Assembly (NCBI GenBank): GCA_021324545.1
Contig: JAJPIX010000015.1
Location: 1 to 55,849, forward strand
Length of the DNA: 55,849 nt
Source: Alphaproteobacteria bacterium
GTDB lineage: Bacteria; Pseudomonadota; Alphaproteobacteria; Micropepsales; Micropepsaceae
Direction: 5' to 3'
Position 1 is the stretch's first letter; the number at the start of each line of letters is the position of its first letter. The position numbers were made by a program, and so were the translations under genes. Below, piece after piece: positions 8,439 to 17,402 of this stretch. The notes below the pieces were generated by a model. It was not told the DNA's origin and did not search any database. It saw nothing but the letters and a program-made list of their open reading frames with translations.

Positions 8439-9386
8439 ATGGCCAGTGTTCGCGCGCGCGTTTTTCTTTCATTCCTGCTGTTTGTCTGTGGATCGGGGCT
8501 GGCTGCGCCGGCCGCCGCCGAGGATTGCCAGCTCAAGCAGCTGGCGGATGTCACATTGACCGTCAGCAAGCAGGGCAATGTTCTCGTCCCGGTGCAGGTT
8601 GAGGGCATGCAGCTGAAATTCGCGCTCTCGATGGACAGTCTGGCCTCGTCGATCGTTCCCGGGATCGCAAATCAGCTCTCGGTGCCGCGGGCCATGACGC
8701 CGCGGAACATAAGCATCGAATTCGGCGGCATTCGCGCCGCCGAGAACATAACGCCGCAGGTGACCATCGGCTCTGCGACGGGGCCCGCCGTGCTCGTCGT
8801 CATCCCGCAGACGTTCAACATGGATCCGGAGGCCGACGGCTACCTGGCATTTGACATCCTCAAGAATTTCGACGTGGAAGTGAATCTTTCCAAGAACGAG
8901 ATGAAGCTTTTCTCGCCCGCGCATTGTCCGGGCAAGGTCATCTACTGGACCCAGTCGGCTGCCGTGGCGGTCATGCCGATTGTCGTGCGCAACCGCTTCG
9001 GCTTCATTTTCCCGATGGAGCTGGATGGCCAGCTGGTGGAAGCCGCGCCGATCTTCTCCACCGACATTGCGAAATTGAGCTCGCTCGTCGCCGACCAGGT
9101 TTATGGGGTCAAGGGCCAGACATCCCATGTCTTCGACAGCCTTGCGGCGGACGGCCTGGCGATCAGCCATCCGCACCTCGACATTTACGAGGATGACACC
9201 AACGGGGAATGTCGCGGAAACATCCGCCAGAACGGCATGAAGCTCTTCAACGAGACCGACCGGAGGCTGGGCATGTGTTTCGGCCCGCCGGAACTGATGC
9301 TCGGCCGTTCCGAGATGGCGGCCCTGCGAATGTATTTTGCGTTTTCCGAACGGAAAATCTACGCGACCGCCGCGAACGCGCAATAG
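8439..9386 (+). CDS. Secreted retropepsin-like protein with altered catalytic motifs
   Basis: 315 residues with a signal peptide ending near AAPAAAEDC (residue 28). The body looks like two retropepsin-type lobes: GYLAFDILKNFDVEVNLSKN matches the strand that follows the flap in bacterial retropepsin-like proteins, and ELMLGRSEMAALRMYFAFSE matches the C-terminal counterpart. Where a catalytic DTG/DSG is expected I see ALSMDSLASS in the first lobe and APIFSTDIAKLSS in the second, so activity may be lost. It is probably periplasmic. It follows ubiD by 67 bp but shares no obvious function. The family call is moderate. Confidence 0.6.
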   Translation: MASVRARVFLSFLLFVCGSGLAAPAAAEDCQLKQLADVTLTVSKQGNVLVPVQVEGMQLKFALSMDSLASSIVPGIANQLSVPRAMTPRNISIEFGGIRAAENITPQVTIGSATGPAVLVVIPQTFNMDPEADGYLAFDILKNFDVEVNLSKNEMKLFSPAHCPGKVIYWTQSAAVAVMPIVVRNRFGFIFPMELDGQLVEAAPIFSTDIAKLSSLVADQVYGVKGQTSHVFDSLAADGLAISHPHLDIYEDDTNGECRGNIRQNGMKLFNETDRRLGMCFGPPELMLGRSEMAALRMYFAFSERKIYATAANAQ

Positions 9387-9451
9387 ACACCGGCTTGACC
9401 CTGCGCCAAATCCGCCTACACATGGCCGGCGCCTAGAAGGGGTGAAGTCCC

Positions 9452-9868
9452 ATGCAGGAAAATGCCTTTCAGATATTCGCGTTCTACGCGGCGGCCAACG
9501 CGCTCATCATGCTGGTTCTCGGCATGCTGGTCGTCCGGGCCCGCGTCAAAACGCGCACCAACATCGGCGACGGCGGCATTCCGGAAATGGCAGGCCCTTT
9601 GCGGGCGCACGCCAACAACACCGAATATGTGCCGATGGCCCTGATCCTGATGTGGCTGACCCTCACGCTCGGCGGCTCGATCTGGCTGATTCACGGCGCG
9701 GGCCTGCCCCTCACGATAGGCCGGCTGATCCACGGATTTGCGCTTTCCCGGAACACCGGACCGTCTGCCGGGCGTTTCATCGGCATGATCCTGACGTGGA
9801 TCGCCTATGTGGTCGCCATTGTGGGCGTCGTTTATCTCGCCGCCACGACCATGACGGCGGCCTCCTGA
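9452..9868 (+). CDS. MAPEG family membrane protein
   Basis: 138 residues, four hydrophobic segments. The second half of helix 1 and the loop carry RARVKTRTNIGDGG and the N-terminal MAPEG signature RAHANNTEYVPMALILMW (an asparagine/glutamate pair that contacts glutathione in the eukaryotic enzymes). Bacterial members are mostly uncharacterised; some conjugate glutathione to lipophilic substrates. The stop is three bases before the GTG of pmbA, suggesting co-transcription. Confidence 0.88.
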   Translation: MQENAFQIFAFYAAANALIMLVLGMLVVRARVKTRTNIGDGGIPEMAGPLRAHANNTEYVPMALILMWLTLTLGGSIWLIHGAGLPLTIGRLIHGFALSRNTGPSAGRFIGMILTWIAYVVAIVGVVYLAATTMTAAS

Positions 9869-9871
9869 GCC

Positions 9872-11212
9872 GTGGCGCTCAAGAACCCGCAGGAGATTCT
9901 TGACCGCCTGATCGCCGCGGCGCGCGCATGCGGCGCCGATGCCGCCGATGCGCTCATCGTGGAAAGCGTGTCGGCCGGCGTGTCGTACCGGCTCGGCAAG
10001 CTCGAGGATGTCGAGCGCGCGGAATCGCGCGACCTTGGCCTGCGGGTCTTTGTGGGACAGCGCGTGGCCTTCGTGTCATCCACCGACCTGAGGCCCGAGA
10101 CACTGGCCGAGCTGCCTTCGCGCGCCGTGGCCATGGCCAAGCTGGCGCCGGAAGACCGGTTCGCCTGCCTTGCGCCGAAGGAAATGCTCGCACGGAATTT
10201 CCCCGCGCTCGATCTGGAAGATGCAAGCGAACCGCCCGCCAATCTTCTGGTTGAACGCGCGCGCGCGGTCGAAGGCGCGGCGATGGCGGTGAAGGGCGTC
10301 ACCAATTCGGAAGGCGGCGGCGCCGGCTTTACGCGCAGCGCCATCGCGCTTGCCACCAGCGAAGGCTTTTTCGGAACCTATGCCGGCACAAGCCACAGCG
10401 TCGGCGTGGCCGTGCTGGCGGGCGAAGGCACCGCAATGGAACGCGACTACGATCAGGCGAGCGCGCGTCACGGAAGCGATCTCGAGAGCCCCGAAGCCGT
10501 GGGCCGGCGCGCGGGCGAACGGGCGGTGGCGCGGCTCAACCCACGCAAGGCCAGATCGCAGGCCGTTCCGGTCGTTTACGCGCCCCGGGTGGCCAACGGC
10601 CTGCTCGGCCATCTTGCGGGCGCGATTTCCGGCGCCTCCATCGCGCGCGGCGTGAGCTTCCTGAAGGACCGGCTGAACACGGAGATATTCCCGCCGAACG
10701 TGACCATCGTGGACGATCCGCACCGCGTTCGCGGGCTGCGTTCCAAGCCGTTCGACGGCGAAGGCGTGCGCAACCGGCGCATGGCCATCGTGGAAAACGG
10801 CGTTCTCAAGACCTGGCTGCTGGATTGCGCCAGCGCCCGGCAGCTGCAACTGCAAAGCACCGGCCATGCCGCGCGAGGTACCGGCGGGCCGCCCGCGCCG
10901 TCTTCCACCAATCTCTACATGGAGCCGGGTCCGCACACGCCGGAAGCGCTCATCGCCGACATCCGGGAAGGCTTCTATGTCACCGAGCTGATGGGCATGG
11001 GCGTCAACGGCGTCACCGGCGATTACAGCCGCGGCGCCACCGGATTCTGGATCGAGAACGGCGCCATCGCCTATCCTGTTTCGGAGGTGACGATCGCGGG
11101 CAACCTGAAAGACATGTTCCGCAATCTGTCAGCCGCCAACGATCTCGTTTTCCGTTACGGCACCAACGCACCGACGCTCCGGATCGAGGGCATGACCGTT
11201 GCCGGCTCCTGA
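9872..11212 (+). CDS. pmbA: TldD/PmbA family metallopeptidase subunit PmbA (TldE)
   Basis: 446 residues, collinear with PmbA/TldE. The N-terminal half contains GVSYRLGKLEDVERAESRD and the DLGLRVFVG strand; the C-terminal half has STNLYMEPG, ELMGMGVNGVTGDYSRGATG and ENGAIAYPVSEVTIAGNL, the conserved C-terminal block. In characterised systems it pairs with TldD to degrade unstructured peptides and mature some RiPPs. TldD is not in the window. GTG start at 9872, three bases after the MAPEG stop. Its 3' end overlaps the next gene by 14 bp. Confidence 0.93.
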   Translation: MALKNPQEILDRLIAAARACGADAADALIVESVSAGVSYRLGKLEDVERAESRDLGLRVFVGQRVAFVSSTDLRPETLAELPSRAVAMAKLAPEDRFACLAPKEMLARNFPALDLEDASEPPANLLVERARAVEGAAMAVKGVTNSEGGGAGFTRSAIALATSEGFFGTYAGTSHSVGVAVLAGEGTAMERDYDQASARHGSDLESPEAVGRRAGERAVARLNPRKARSQAVPVVYAPRVANGLLGHLAGAISGASIARGVSFLKDRLNTEIFPPNVTIVDDPHRVRGLRSKPFDGEGVRNRRMAIVENGVLKTWLLDCASARQLQLQSTGHAARGTGGPPAPSSTNLYMEPGPHTPEALIADIREGFYVTELMGMGVNGVTGDYSRGATGFWIENGAIAYPVSEVTIAGNLKDMFRNLSAANDLVFRYGTNAPTLRIEGMTVAGS

Positions 11213-12008
11213 CGCCGCGCTCGCTTCCGACCTTGCGCTGATCGAAGAGGCTGTGCGCAAGGCGGGCGGGATCGCGCGACAGTTTTTCGGCGGAAGCTAT
11301 CGCCGCTGGGACAAGGGCAAGGGCAACCCGGTCACGGAGGCCGACCTTCAGATCGACCGTTTCCTGCGCGATCGGCTGACCGGGGCACGCCCCGATTACG
11401 GCTGGCTGTCGGAAGAAACCGACGATGATCCATCCCGGCTCGGCAAGGCGCTTGTGTTCGTGGTGGATCCCATCGACGGCACCATCGGCTTCCTGAAGGG
11501 GCGGCCGCAGTTCACCGTCTGTGCGGGGCTTGTCTGCCGCGGCGAATCCGTTGCCGGCGTGGTGTTCAATCCGCTCACCGGCGAATGTTTCACGGCCATG
11601 AAAGACGGCGGCGCGAGACTGAACGGCGGGCAGATTGCCGTCAGCGCTCGGGAAACCATCGAAGGCTGCCGCATGCTCGGCTCCAGAAGCCTGTTCGAGA
11701 ATCCGCTCCAGCCGCCGCCCTGGCCCGCCATGCAAATCGAGACGCGCAGCTCGCTGGCCTATCGCGTGACCCTGGTGGCGTCGGGCCAATTCGACGCCAC
11801 GCTGGCGCTTTCGGCCAAGCGCGACTGGGACCTTGCCGCAGCCGATATCATCCTGCGCGAGGCAGGCGGACGAATTACCGCACGCGACGGGACGCCCTTG
11901 CGCTATAACCGGGCCGAACCGGTGCAGCCCAGCGTCGTTTGCGCCAATCCCGTGCTGCATGCACGGCTGATCGAACGCCTGCAGCGTCCGGAGCGCCTGC
12001 CCTCCTGA
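11199..12008 (+). CDS. Inositol-monophosphatase superfamily phosphatase (CysQ/IMPase-like)
   Basis: 269 residues of the Li+-sensitive, Mg-dependent phosphatase fold. Metal-binding motifs: NPVTEADLQID near residue 47, WLSEET, VVDPIDGTIGF near residue 86, and the C-terminal KRDWDLAAADIILREAGG. Members hydrolyse inositol phosphates or 3'-phosphoadenosine 5'-phosphate (CysQ); sequence alone does not decide. In alphaproteobacteria this gene is usual next to pmbA and DUF4170, ahead of waaA/lpxK. It starts with TTG inside the end of pmbA (14-bp overlap); no better start precedes the conserved helix. Confidence 0.87.
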   Translation: MPAPDAALASDLALIEEAVRKAGGIARQFFGGSYRRWDKGKGNPVTEADLQIDRFLRDRLTGARPDYGWLSEETDDDPSRLGKALVFVVDPIDGTIGFLKGRPQFTVCAGLVCRGESVAGVVFNPLTGECFTAMKDGGARLNGGQIAVSARETIEGCRMLGSRSLFENPLQPPPWPAMQIETRSSLAYRVTLVASGQFDATLALSAKRDWDLAAADIILREAGGRITARDGTPLRYNRAEPVQPSVVCANPVLHARLIERLQRPERLPS

Positions 12009-12015
12009 GGACAAC

Positions 12016-12252
12016 ATGACCGAACACACCCCAAAGCAGCTCCTTCATCTGGTCTTCGGCGGAGAAGTGGTCTCCCCGGACAAGATCGAATTTCGCGATC
12101 TGTCGAAGCTCGACATCGTGGGCATCTTCCCCAGCTACAGAAAAGCCTTCGACGCGTGGAAGGCCGCCGCCCAGGCGAGCGTGGACAATGCGCATATGCG
12201 CTATTTCGTCGTCCACATTCACCGGCTGATGGAGCCGGACGGGGCCGGTTAA
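12016..12252 (+). CDS. DUF4170 family protein
   Basis: 78 residues. The family pattern is visible in HLVFGGEVVSPDKIEFRD, then VGIFPSYRKAFDAWKAAAQ and the C-terminal MRYFVVHIHRLMEP. This small alphaproteobacterial family has no known function. It sits seven bases after the phosphatase and 58 bp before the lipid exporter, the place it usually has in these envelope clusters. Confidence 0.85.
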   Translation: MTEHTPKQLLHLVFGGEVVSPDKIEFRDLSKLDIVGIFPSYRKAFDAWKAAAQASVDNAHMRYFVVHIHRLMEPDGAG

Positions 12253-12310
12253 CCGGCTGTTTGCGGCCTGCTCGCGAAACGCGGCCCGGCCGTGCTAAAC
12301 CCGCTCACCC

Positions 12311-14173
12311 ATGACGATTGCCGCCCCAAGATCCGTGATGACGGACGCAAAAATCGCCGCGAAGGCTTCCGTGCCGCCCACGCGCGCCGGCGATTTCCGC
12401 GTGATCGGGCGCCTTCTGCGCGACTATCTGGGCCGGCAGCGCAGCGCGCTGGTTGTGGCCATCGTCTGCATGATCGTGACGGCCGCCATGAACGGCGTGC
12501 TGGCATGGCTTCTGGACCCGGCCTCCAAGCTCATCTTCCTTCAGCATCGGGCGGACATGCTGCTGTGGGTGCCGCTGGCCATCGTGGGCGTGGTGGGCAT
12601 CCGCGCCGTGACCAGCTACGGCGAACAGTCCATCCTCAGCTCGGTGGCCGAACGCATCGTCGCCGCCGTGCAACGCGACATGTTCAGAAGCCAGATCAGG
12701 CTCGACATCGCCTCGCTCAACGCCGTGCATTCCGGCGAAACGGTCGCCAAGTTTCTTTACGACGCGACGCTGCTGCGCGGATCGATCACCCGCGGCGTCG
12801 CCGGGCTCGGAAAGGAATTCGTCACGCTCATCGCGCTGGCCGTGGTGATGATCTATCAGGACTGGCAGCTTGCCCTGATTTCCGTGCTCCTTCTGCCCGT
12901 GGTCGGCTGGGTGACCTCGCGGCTGAGCCGTTCGCTGCGCAAATCCTCCACGCGCGGAATGGAAGAAACCGGCGTGCTCTCGAAAGCGCTGAGCGAAGCG
13001 CTCTCCGGCCGCCGCATCGTCAAGGCCTACAATCTGGAAAATCACGTCACGGAGCTTGCCGAATTGCGCATCGGGCAGCGCCTGAAATTCCTTCTGCGGG
13101 CGGTGCGCGCGCGGGCTGCGGCGGTGCCCGCGACCGATCTGATCGGCGGAATTGCCGCCGCCATAACTATCGCCTATGCCGGATGGCAAAGCATTCACGG
13201 CACGCTGGAAGTGAACCAGTTTTTCTCCTTCGTCGCCGCCATGCTTCTGGCGCAGCAGCCGGTCCGCAACCTTTCGCAGCTGTGGACGATTTCGACCGAA
13301 GGGCTTTCCGCGGCTCGGCGCATCTTCGTCATGATCGATGCCGAACCCAGGATTTCCGATTGCCCCGGAGCAAGGCCGCTTGCCATCGCGCCGCCGCCCA
13401 AGAGCGGCGCGGTGCGCTTTGAAAACGTCTCCTTCGCCTATGGCGTGGACGCATCGGCGCCTGCGCTGGACCAGGTTTCCTTCGACATCGCGCCGGGCCG
13501 CAAGGTGGCTCTTGTGGGGCCGTCGGGCGCGGGCAAATCGACCGTGTTCAACCTGCTGCTCCGGTTCTATGAGGCCGGCGCGGGAAACATCTTCATTGAC
13601 GGTCAGAACATCGCCGGCGTGACGCTGAAATCGCTGCGCGAGAGCATCGCGCTCGTTACGCAGGAGCCGATCCTGTTCGACGAGACGATCGCGGAAAACA
13701 TCTCGCTCGGCCGCCAGGGCGCCACGCGCGGCGAGATCGAGGCCGCCGCCCGCGCCGCGGCCGCGCACGACTTCATCGCCGCCCTGGAGCACGGCTACGA
13801 TACGAATGTCGGCGAAGGCGGCCTCAAACTCTCGGGCGGCCAGCGCCAGCGCATCGCCATTGCGCGCGCCATGCTTCGCAATGCGCCGATCCTTCTGCTC
13901 GACGAGGCGACGTCATCGCTCGACACCGAAAGCGAGCGCCAGGTGCAGGAAGCGCTCGCGCGCCTGATGAAGGGCCGCACCACCATCGTGATTGCGCACC
14001 GTCTGTCCACGGTTCTCGATGCCGACCGCATTTTCGTGATGGATCGCGGCCGGATCGTGGAATCGGGAACGCATGCCGAGCTGATGGCGCGCGGCGGGCT
14101 CTACGCGCGGCTCTATCAGCACGATCTCGCAAATGGCGGCGGCGCGCCGGCTGTCGCCGCCGGGACCGGGTGA
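12311..14173 (+). CDS. MsbA-type ABC transporter (fused permease-ATPase), probable lipid A/lipid exporter
   Basis: 620 residues: an N-terminal transmembrane domain of six helices (about 45-330) and a C-terminal nucleotide-binding domain. Walker A GPSGAGKST starts near residue 403, the signature LSGGQRQR near 507, Walker B ILLLDEATSSLD near 528, and the switch histidine is in IVIAHRLST. It should work as an inner-membrane homodimer. Its position directly before waaA, lpxK and an LpxL-like gene supports flipping of lipid A precursor rather than drug export. Starts at ATG 12311; a second in-frame ATG ten codons in is possible. Confidence 0.9.
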   Translation: MTIAAPRSVMTDAKIAAKASVPPTRAGDFRVIGRLLRDYLGRQRSALVVAIVCMIVTAAMNGVLAWLLDPASKLIFLQHRADMLLWVPLAIVGVVGIRAVTSYGEQSILSSVAERIVAAVQRDMFRSQIRLDIASLNAVHSGETVAKFLYDATLLRGSITRGVAGLGKEFVTLIALAVVMIYQDWQLALISVLLLPVVGWVTSRLSRSLRKSSTRGMEETGVLSKALSEALSGRRIVKAYNLENHVTELAELRIGQRLKFLLRAVRARAAAVPATDLIGGIAAAITIAYAGWQSIHGTLEVNQFFSFVAAMLLAQQPVRNLSQLWTISTEGLSAARRIFVMIDAEPRISDCPGARPLAIAPPPKSGAVRFENVSFAYGVDASAPALDQVSFDIAPGRKVALVGPSGAGKSTVFNLLLRFYEAGAGNIFIDGQNIAGVTLKSLRESIALVTQEPILFDETIAENISLGRQGATRGEIEAAARAAAAHDFIAALEHGYDTNVGEGGLKLSGGQRQRIAIARAMLRNAPILLLDEATSSLDTESERQVQEALARLMKGRTTIVIAHRLSTVLDADRIFVMDRGRIVESGTHAELMARGGLYARLYQHDLANGGGAPAVAAGTG

Positions 14174-14174
14174 G

Positions 14175-15452
14175 ATGGCGTCGCGGCCGCTTGGGCTTCT
14201 GGCTTACAAATACGCGACGGCGGCCATAGCGCCGGCGGTGCCGCTGCTCCTGCGGCAGCGCGCCTCGCGCGGCAAGGAAGACGCCGCGCGCATGAAGGAG
14301 CGGCTCGGCTTCGCCGGCCGGCCGCGGCCCGAAGGCCCGCTCATCTGGATTCACGGCGCAAGCGTGGGCGAGACCATGTCGGCGCTTGCGCTCGTGGACG
14401 CGCTGACTGGAACCGGCGTGCATGTTCTGGTGACAAGCGGCACCGTGACGGCGGCGCACATTATGGCCGGACGCCTGCCGCAAGGCGCCATTCACCAGTT
14501 CGCCCCGGTGGATACCCCGCCTGCCATCGCCCGCTTCCTGGAACACTGGAAACCGCAAATCGGCCTCTTCGTGGATTCCGAGCTGTGGCCGAACATGATC
14601 CTGAGCGCGCGCGAGCGGGGCATTCGCCTGGCGCTGATCAACGCGCGGATGTCGGAACGGTCCTTTGCCGGGTGGCAACACGCTCCGAAAAGCGCAAGCG
14701 CCCTGCTCAACGCATTCGATGCCTGCCTGGCCCAGGACGATGAGATCGCCAACCGTCTGCGCGCGCTGGGCGCGCAGGATGTCCAGGTGAGCGGCAATCT
14801 GAAGGCGGATGCGCCGCCGTTGCCCGCCGATCCGACGGAGCTCCAAGCCCTCAGGTCGGCCGTCGGCGCGCGGCCGGTTCTTCTGGCCGCAAGCACCCAT
14901 CCCGGCGAAGATGAAACCGTCCTGCCGGCACATGACAAACTGCGCGCGGCGTTTCCGGCGCTGTTGACCATCCTCGTGCCGCGTCATCCGCGCCGCGGAC
15001 AGGAAATCGAAATGCTGTGCGGCACGCGCAAATGCGCCCGCCGCAGCACCGGCGGAACGATTGCGGCCGACACGGCCGTTTACATTGCCGACACGATCGG
15101 CGAGCTGGGGCTGTTCTATCGTCTGGCTCCGTTTGCCTTTATGGGCGGCAGCCTCATTCCCCACGGCGGCCAGAACCCGCTTGAGCCGGCGCGGCTCGAC
15201 TGCGCCGTAATGGCGGGCGAGCACACCGAAAACTTCAAGACGGCCTATCAGGCCATCTTCACCGCGCAAGGCGGCGGGCGCGTGCATGGTTGCGCGGACA
15301 TCGCGGCAACGGCCCAACGCCTGCTGACCGATCCCGATCTGTTGCGCCACTGGCGCGAAGGTGCATCGCGCGCGGCGGGCGAGCTGGGTGGCGCGGTTCA
15401 GAAAACGCTCGCCGTCGTGGCGCAAATGCTGGCCTCCCATGCGGCCGCCTGA
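14175..15452 (+). CDS. waaA: 3-deoxy-D-manno-octulosonic acid (Kdo) transferase WaaA
   Basis: 425 residues from ATG 14175, one base after the exporter stop. An N-terminal membrane anchor (RPLGLLAYKYATAAIAPA) precedes a GT-B fold; IHGASVGETMSALAL near residue 60 holds the conserved catalytic Glu of WaaA, and DSELWPNMIL, STHPGEDE and GGSLIPHGGQNPLEPA are further signatures. It transfers Kdo from CMP-Kdo to lipid IVA on the cytoplasmic face. Normal length. The frame extends upstream to 14133, inside the exporter gene, but the membrane helix fits the 14175 start. It overlaps lpxK by 14 bp. Confidence 0.95.
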   Translation: MASRPLGLLAYKYATAAIAPAVPLLLRQRASRGKEDAARMKERLGFAGRPRPEGPLIWIHGASVGETMSALALVDALTGTGVHVLVTSGTVTAAHIMAGRLPQGAIHQFAPVDTPPAIARFLEHWKPQIGLFVDSELWPNMILSARERGIRLALINARMSERSFAGWQHAPKSASALLNAFDACLAQDDEIANRLRALGAQDVQVSGNLKADAPPLPADPTELQALRSAVGARPVLLAASTHPGEDETVLPAHDKLRAAFPALLTILVPRHPRRGQEIEMLCGTRKCARRSTGGTIAADTAVYIADTIGELGLFYRLAPFAFMGGSLIPHGGQNPLEPARLDCAVMAGEHTENFKTAYQAIFTAQGGGRVHGCADIAATAQRLLTDPDLLRHWREGASRAAGELGGAVQKTLAVVAQMLASHAAA

Positions 15453-16413
15453 TTTCTGGTCGGCCAGGGGCGGCGCATCTCACGCGCTTTCGCTCGCGCT
15501 GGCGCCCATCGGCTGGCTCCATGGCGCAAGCGTGGCCTTCAAGGCCCGCAACGCCAGACCGCATCGCGCCCGGGCAAAGGTCATCTGCATCGGCAACCTG
15601 ACGGCCGGCGGCACGGGCAAAACCCCCGTCGCAATCGCTTTTGCCCGCGCGCTTCAGGCCCGCGGCGCAAGACCGGTCATTCTCTCCCGCGGCTATGGCG
15701 GGCGCGCGCGCGGGCCCATCGCCGTTGATCGCGAAAAGGACACGGCCGCCGGCGTGGGTGACGAAGCGCTGATGGCGGCCGCGTCGGTTCCCGTCATCGT
15801 TTCGCGCGACCGCGCCGCGGGCGCCGCGCTGGCGGACGCGGAACATTTCGACGTCATCGTGATGGATGACGGGCATCAGAATTTCGCGCTGATGAAAGAC
15901 CTGTCCGTTGTCGTGATCGATTCCGAAAATCCGTTCGGCAACGGACGCATGATCCCGGCCGGTCCCCTGCGCGAGCCGGTCGCCCAGGGTCTGGCGCGCG
16001 CCGATGCGGTTGTGCTCAGCGGCGATGGCACGCCGTCCCTGCCGTTCATCGGCCCCATCCTGCGCGCGCACATGAAGCCTGCGCCGAATGTGGACATCAG
16101 GGGGAAGAAGATTGTCGCCTTCGCCGGCATCGGGCGGCCGGAAAAATTCTTTGCAAGCCTCGCGGCGCTGGGGGCCGAAGTGACCGGCACAATGCCGTTT
16201 CCCGATCATCATGCCTATTCGGCATCGGACATCGCGCGGCTGAAAGCCAGGGCGCGCGACGCCATGCTGATGACCACCGAGAAGGACTATGTGCGGCTGA
16301 CGCCCGCCGAGCGCGAAGGGATTGCCTGTCTGCCCGTCGAGGTGGTTTTCGACGACCGGGAAAGCTTCGATGAATTGCTTGACAGGATCACAAAGCCCGC
16401 GATAGCGCCTTGA
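15439..16413 (+). CDS. lpxK: Tetraacyldisaccharide 4'-kinase LpxK
   Basis: 324 residues. MRPPDFW start, GNLTAGGTGKTPVAI (Walker A-like P-loop, residues about 53-64), then GYGGRARGPIAVDRE, GDEALMAA and DGHQNFALMKDLSVVVID, all diagnostic of LpxK. It phosphorylates the 4' position of the lipid A disaccharide at the inner membrane. The start overlaps the waaA 3' end by 14 bp, and the LpxL-like gene begins 6 bp after its stop, so the three genes are translationally linked. Confidence 0.96.
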   Translation: MRPPDFWSARGGASHALSLALAPIGWLHGASVAFKARNARPHRARAKVICIGNLTAGGTGKTPVAIAFARALQARGARPVILSRGYGGRARGPIAVDREKDTAAGVGDEALMAAASVPVIVSRDRAAGAALADAEHFDVIVMDDGHQNFALMKDLSVVVIDSENPFGNGRMIPAGPLREPVAQGLARADAVVLSGDGTPSLPFIGPILRAHMKPAPNVDIRGKKIVAFAGIGRPEKFFASLAALGAEVTGTMPFPDHHAYSASDIARLKARARDAMLMTTEKDYVRLTPAEREGIACLPVEVVFDDRESFDELLDRITKPAIAP

Positions 16414-16418
16414 GACAC

Positions 16419-17402
16419 ATGAGAGAGCGCAAACTCGGCATCTGGCAGAAACTCCGCTATGGCGCGGAAACCGCGGTGTTCTTCGCCTTCATCGGGTTCT
16501 TCCGCCTGTTCGGGCTGGACGGCGCTTCGGCCATCGGCGGATTCATCGGACGCGAAATCCTTTACCGCACGCCGCTCAGCAATCGCGCGCGCGCGAATCT
16601 GAAAGCGGCCTATCCGGAAAAAAACACCGCCGAGATCGAAAGCATCGTCCGCGAAATGTGGGACAATCTCGGCCGCGTGATGGGCGAATATGCGCATCTG
16701 GACAAACTTTCGCTGAAGGGCGCCGATCCGCGGCTCACCGTCGCCAATCTGGAAATTGCCAACCGCCTGCTCGCCAGCGGCAGGCCGATCATCTTCATCT
16801 CCGGCCACTTCGCAAACTGGGAGACGATGCCGTTCGCCGCCCATCAATATGGCGTGGAAGGCGGCGTGGTTTATCGTCCGCTCAACAATCCCTATGTGGA
16901 CCGCTGGATGGTGCGCCAGCGCAGCCGCAACGGGCCCAAAGAACAGATTTCCAAAGGCGCGCAGGGAACGAAGCGGATTTTCACGCTGCTGCGGTCGGGC
17001 AAGGCGATCTTTCTTCTGGCCGACCAGAAGACCAACGAGGGCATTCCTGCGCCGTTCTTCGGCCGCGATGCGATGACCACGCCCGCGCCGGCCGCGCTCG
17101 CGCTGAAACTCAATGCGATCATTTTCCCCGTTTCCAACGAGCGGCTGAACGGCGCGCGCTTTCGCCTCACCGCACATCCGCCCATAGAATTCGCGCCGAC
17201 TGGCGATCACGACCGCGACGTGCACGCGCTCACCGTGAAGATCAACCAGGCGCTGGAACAATGCGTGCGCTACCGGCCTTCGCAATGGCTCTGGATTCAC
17301 CGGCGCTGGCCAAAGCCCGGCGACAGGCCGCGCAGCAAGCGCGCTCAGGCCTTGGCCGGCGTGGGCGTGGGCGTCAAGAGCGAAGGATCGAGTTTGAGCT
17401 GA
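16419..17402 (+). CDS. LpxL/HtrB-family lipid A acyltransferase
   Basis: 327 residues of the lysophospholipid acyltransferase family. The catalytic H-x4-E is in SGHFANWETMPF near residue 130. LADQKTNEGIPAPFFGRDAMTT is split-typical of LpxL proteins, and the C-terminal QWLWIHRRWPK block is clear. It likely adds the secondary acyl chain to Kdo-lipid A, fitting its place after waaA and lpxK. ATG 16419 is preferred over TTG 16410, which overlaps the lpxK stop. Its last 58 bp overlap the 3' end of the convergent M23 gene, and its C-terminal tail there is low-complexity. Confidence 0.9.
   Translation: MRERKLGIWQKLRYGAETAVFFAFIGFFRLFGLDGASAIGGFIGREILYRTPLSNRARANLKAAYPEKNTAEIESIVREMWDNLGRVMGEYAHLDKLSLKGADPRLTVANLEIANRLLASGRPIIFISGHFANWETMPFAAHQYGVEGGVVYRPLNNPYVDRWMVRQRSRNGPKEQISKGAQGTKRIFTLLRSGKAIFLLADQKTNEGIPAPFFGRDAMTTPAPAALALKLNAIIFPVSNERLNGARFRLTAHPPIEFAPTGDHDRDVHALTVKINQALEQCVRYRPSQWLWIHRRWPKPGDRPRSKRAQALAGVGVGVKSEGSSLS

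Noticed and set aside
12305..13792. A 495-codon minus-strand frame opposite the ABC exporter
   Set aside because: Walker and signature motifs are on the plus strand; the antisense frame has no recognisable fold.
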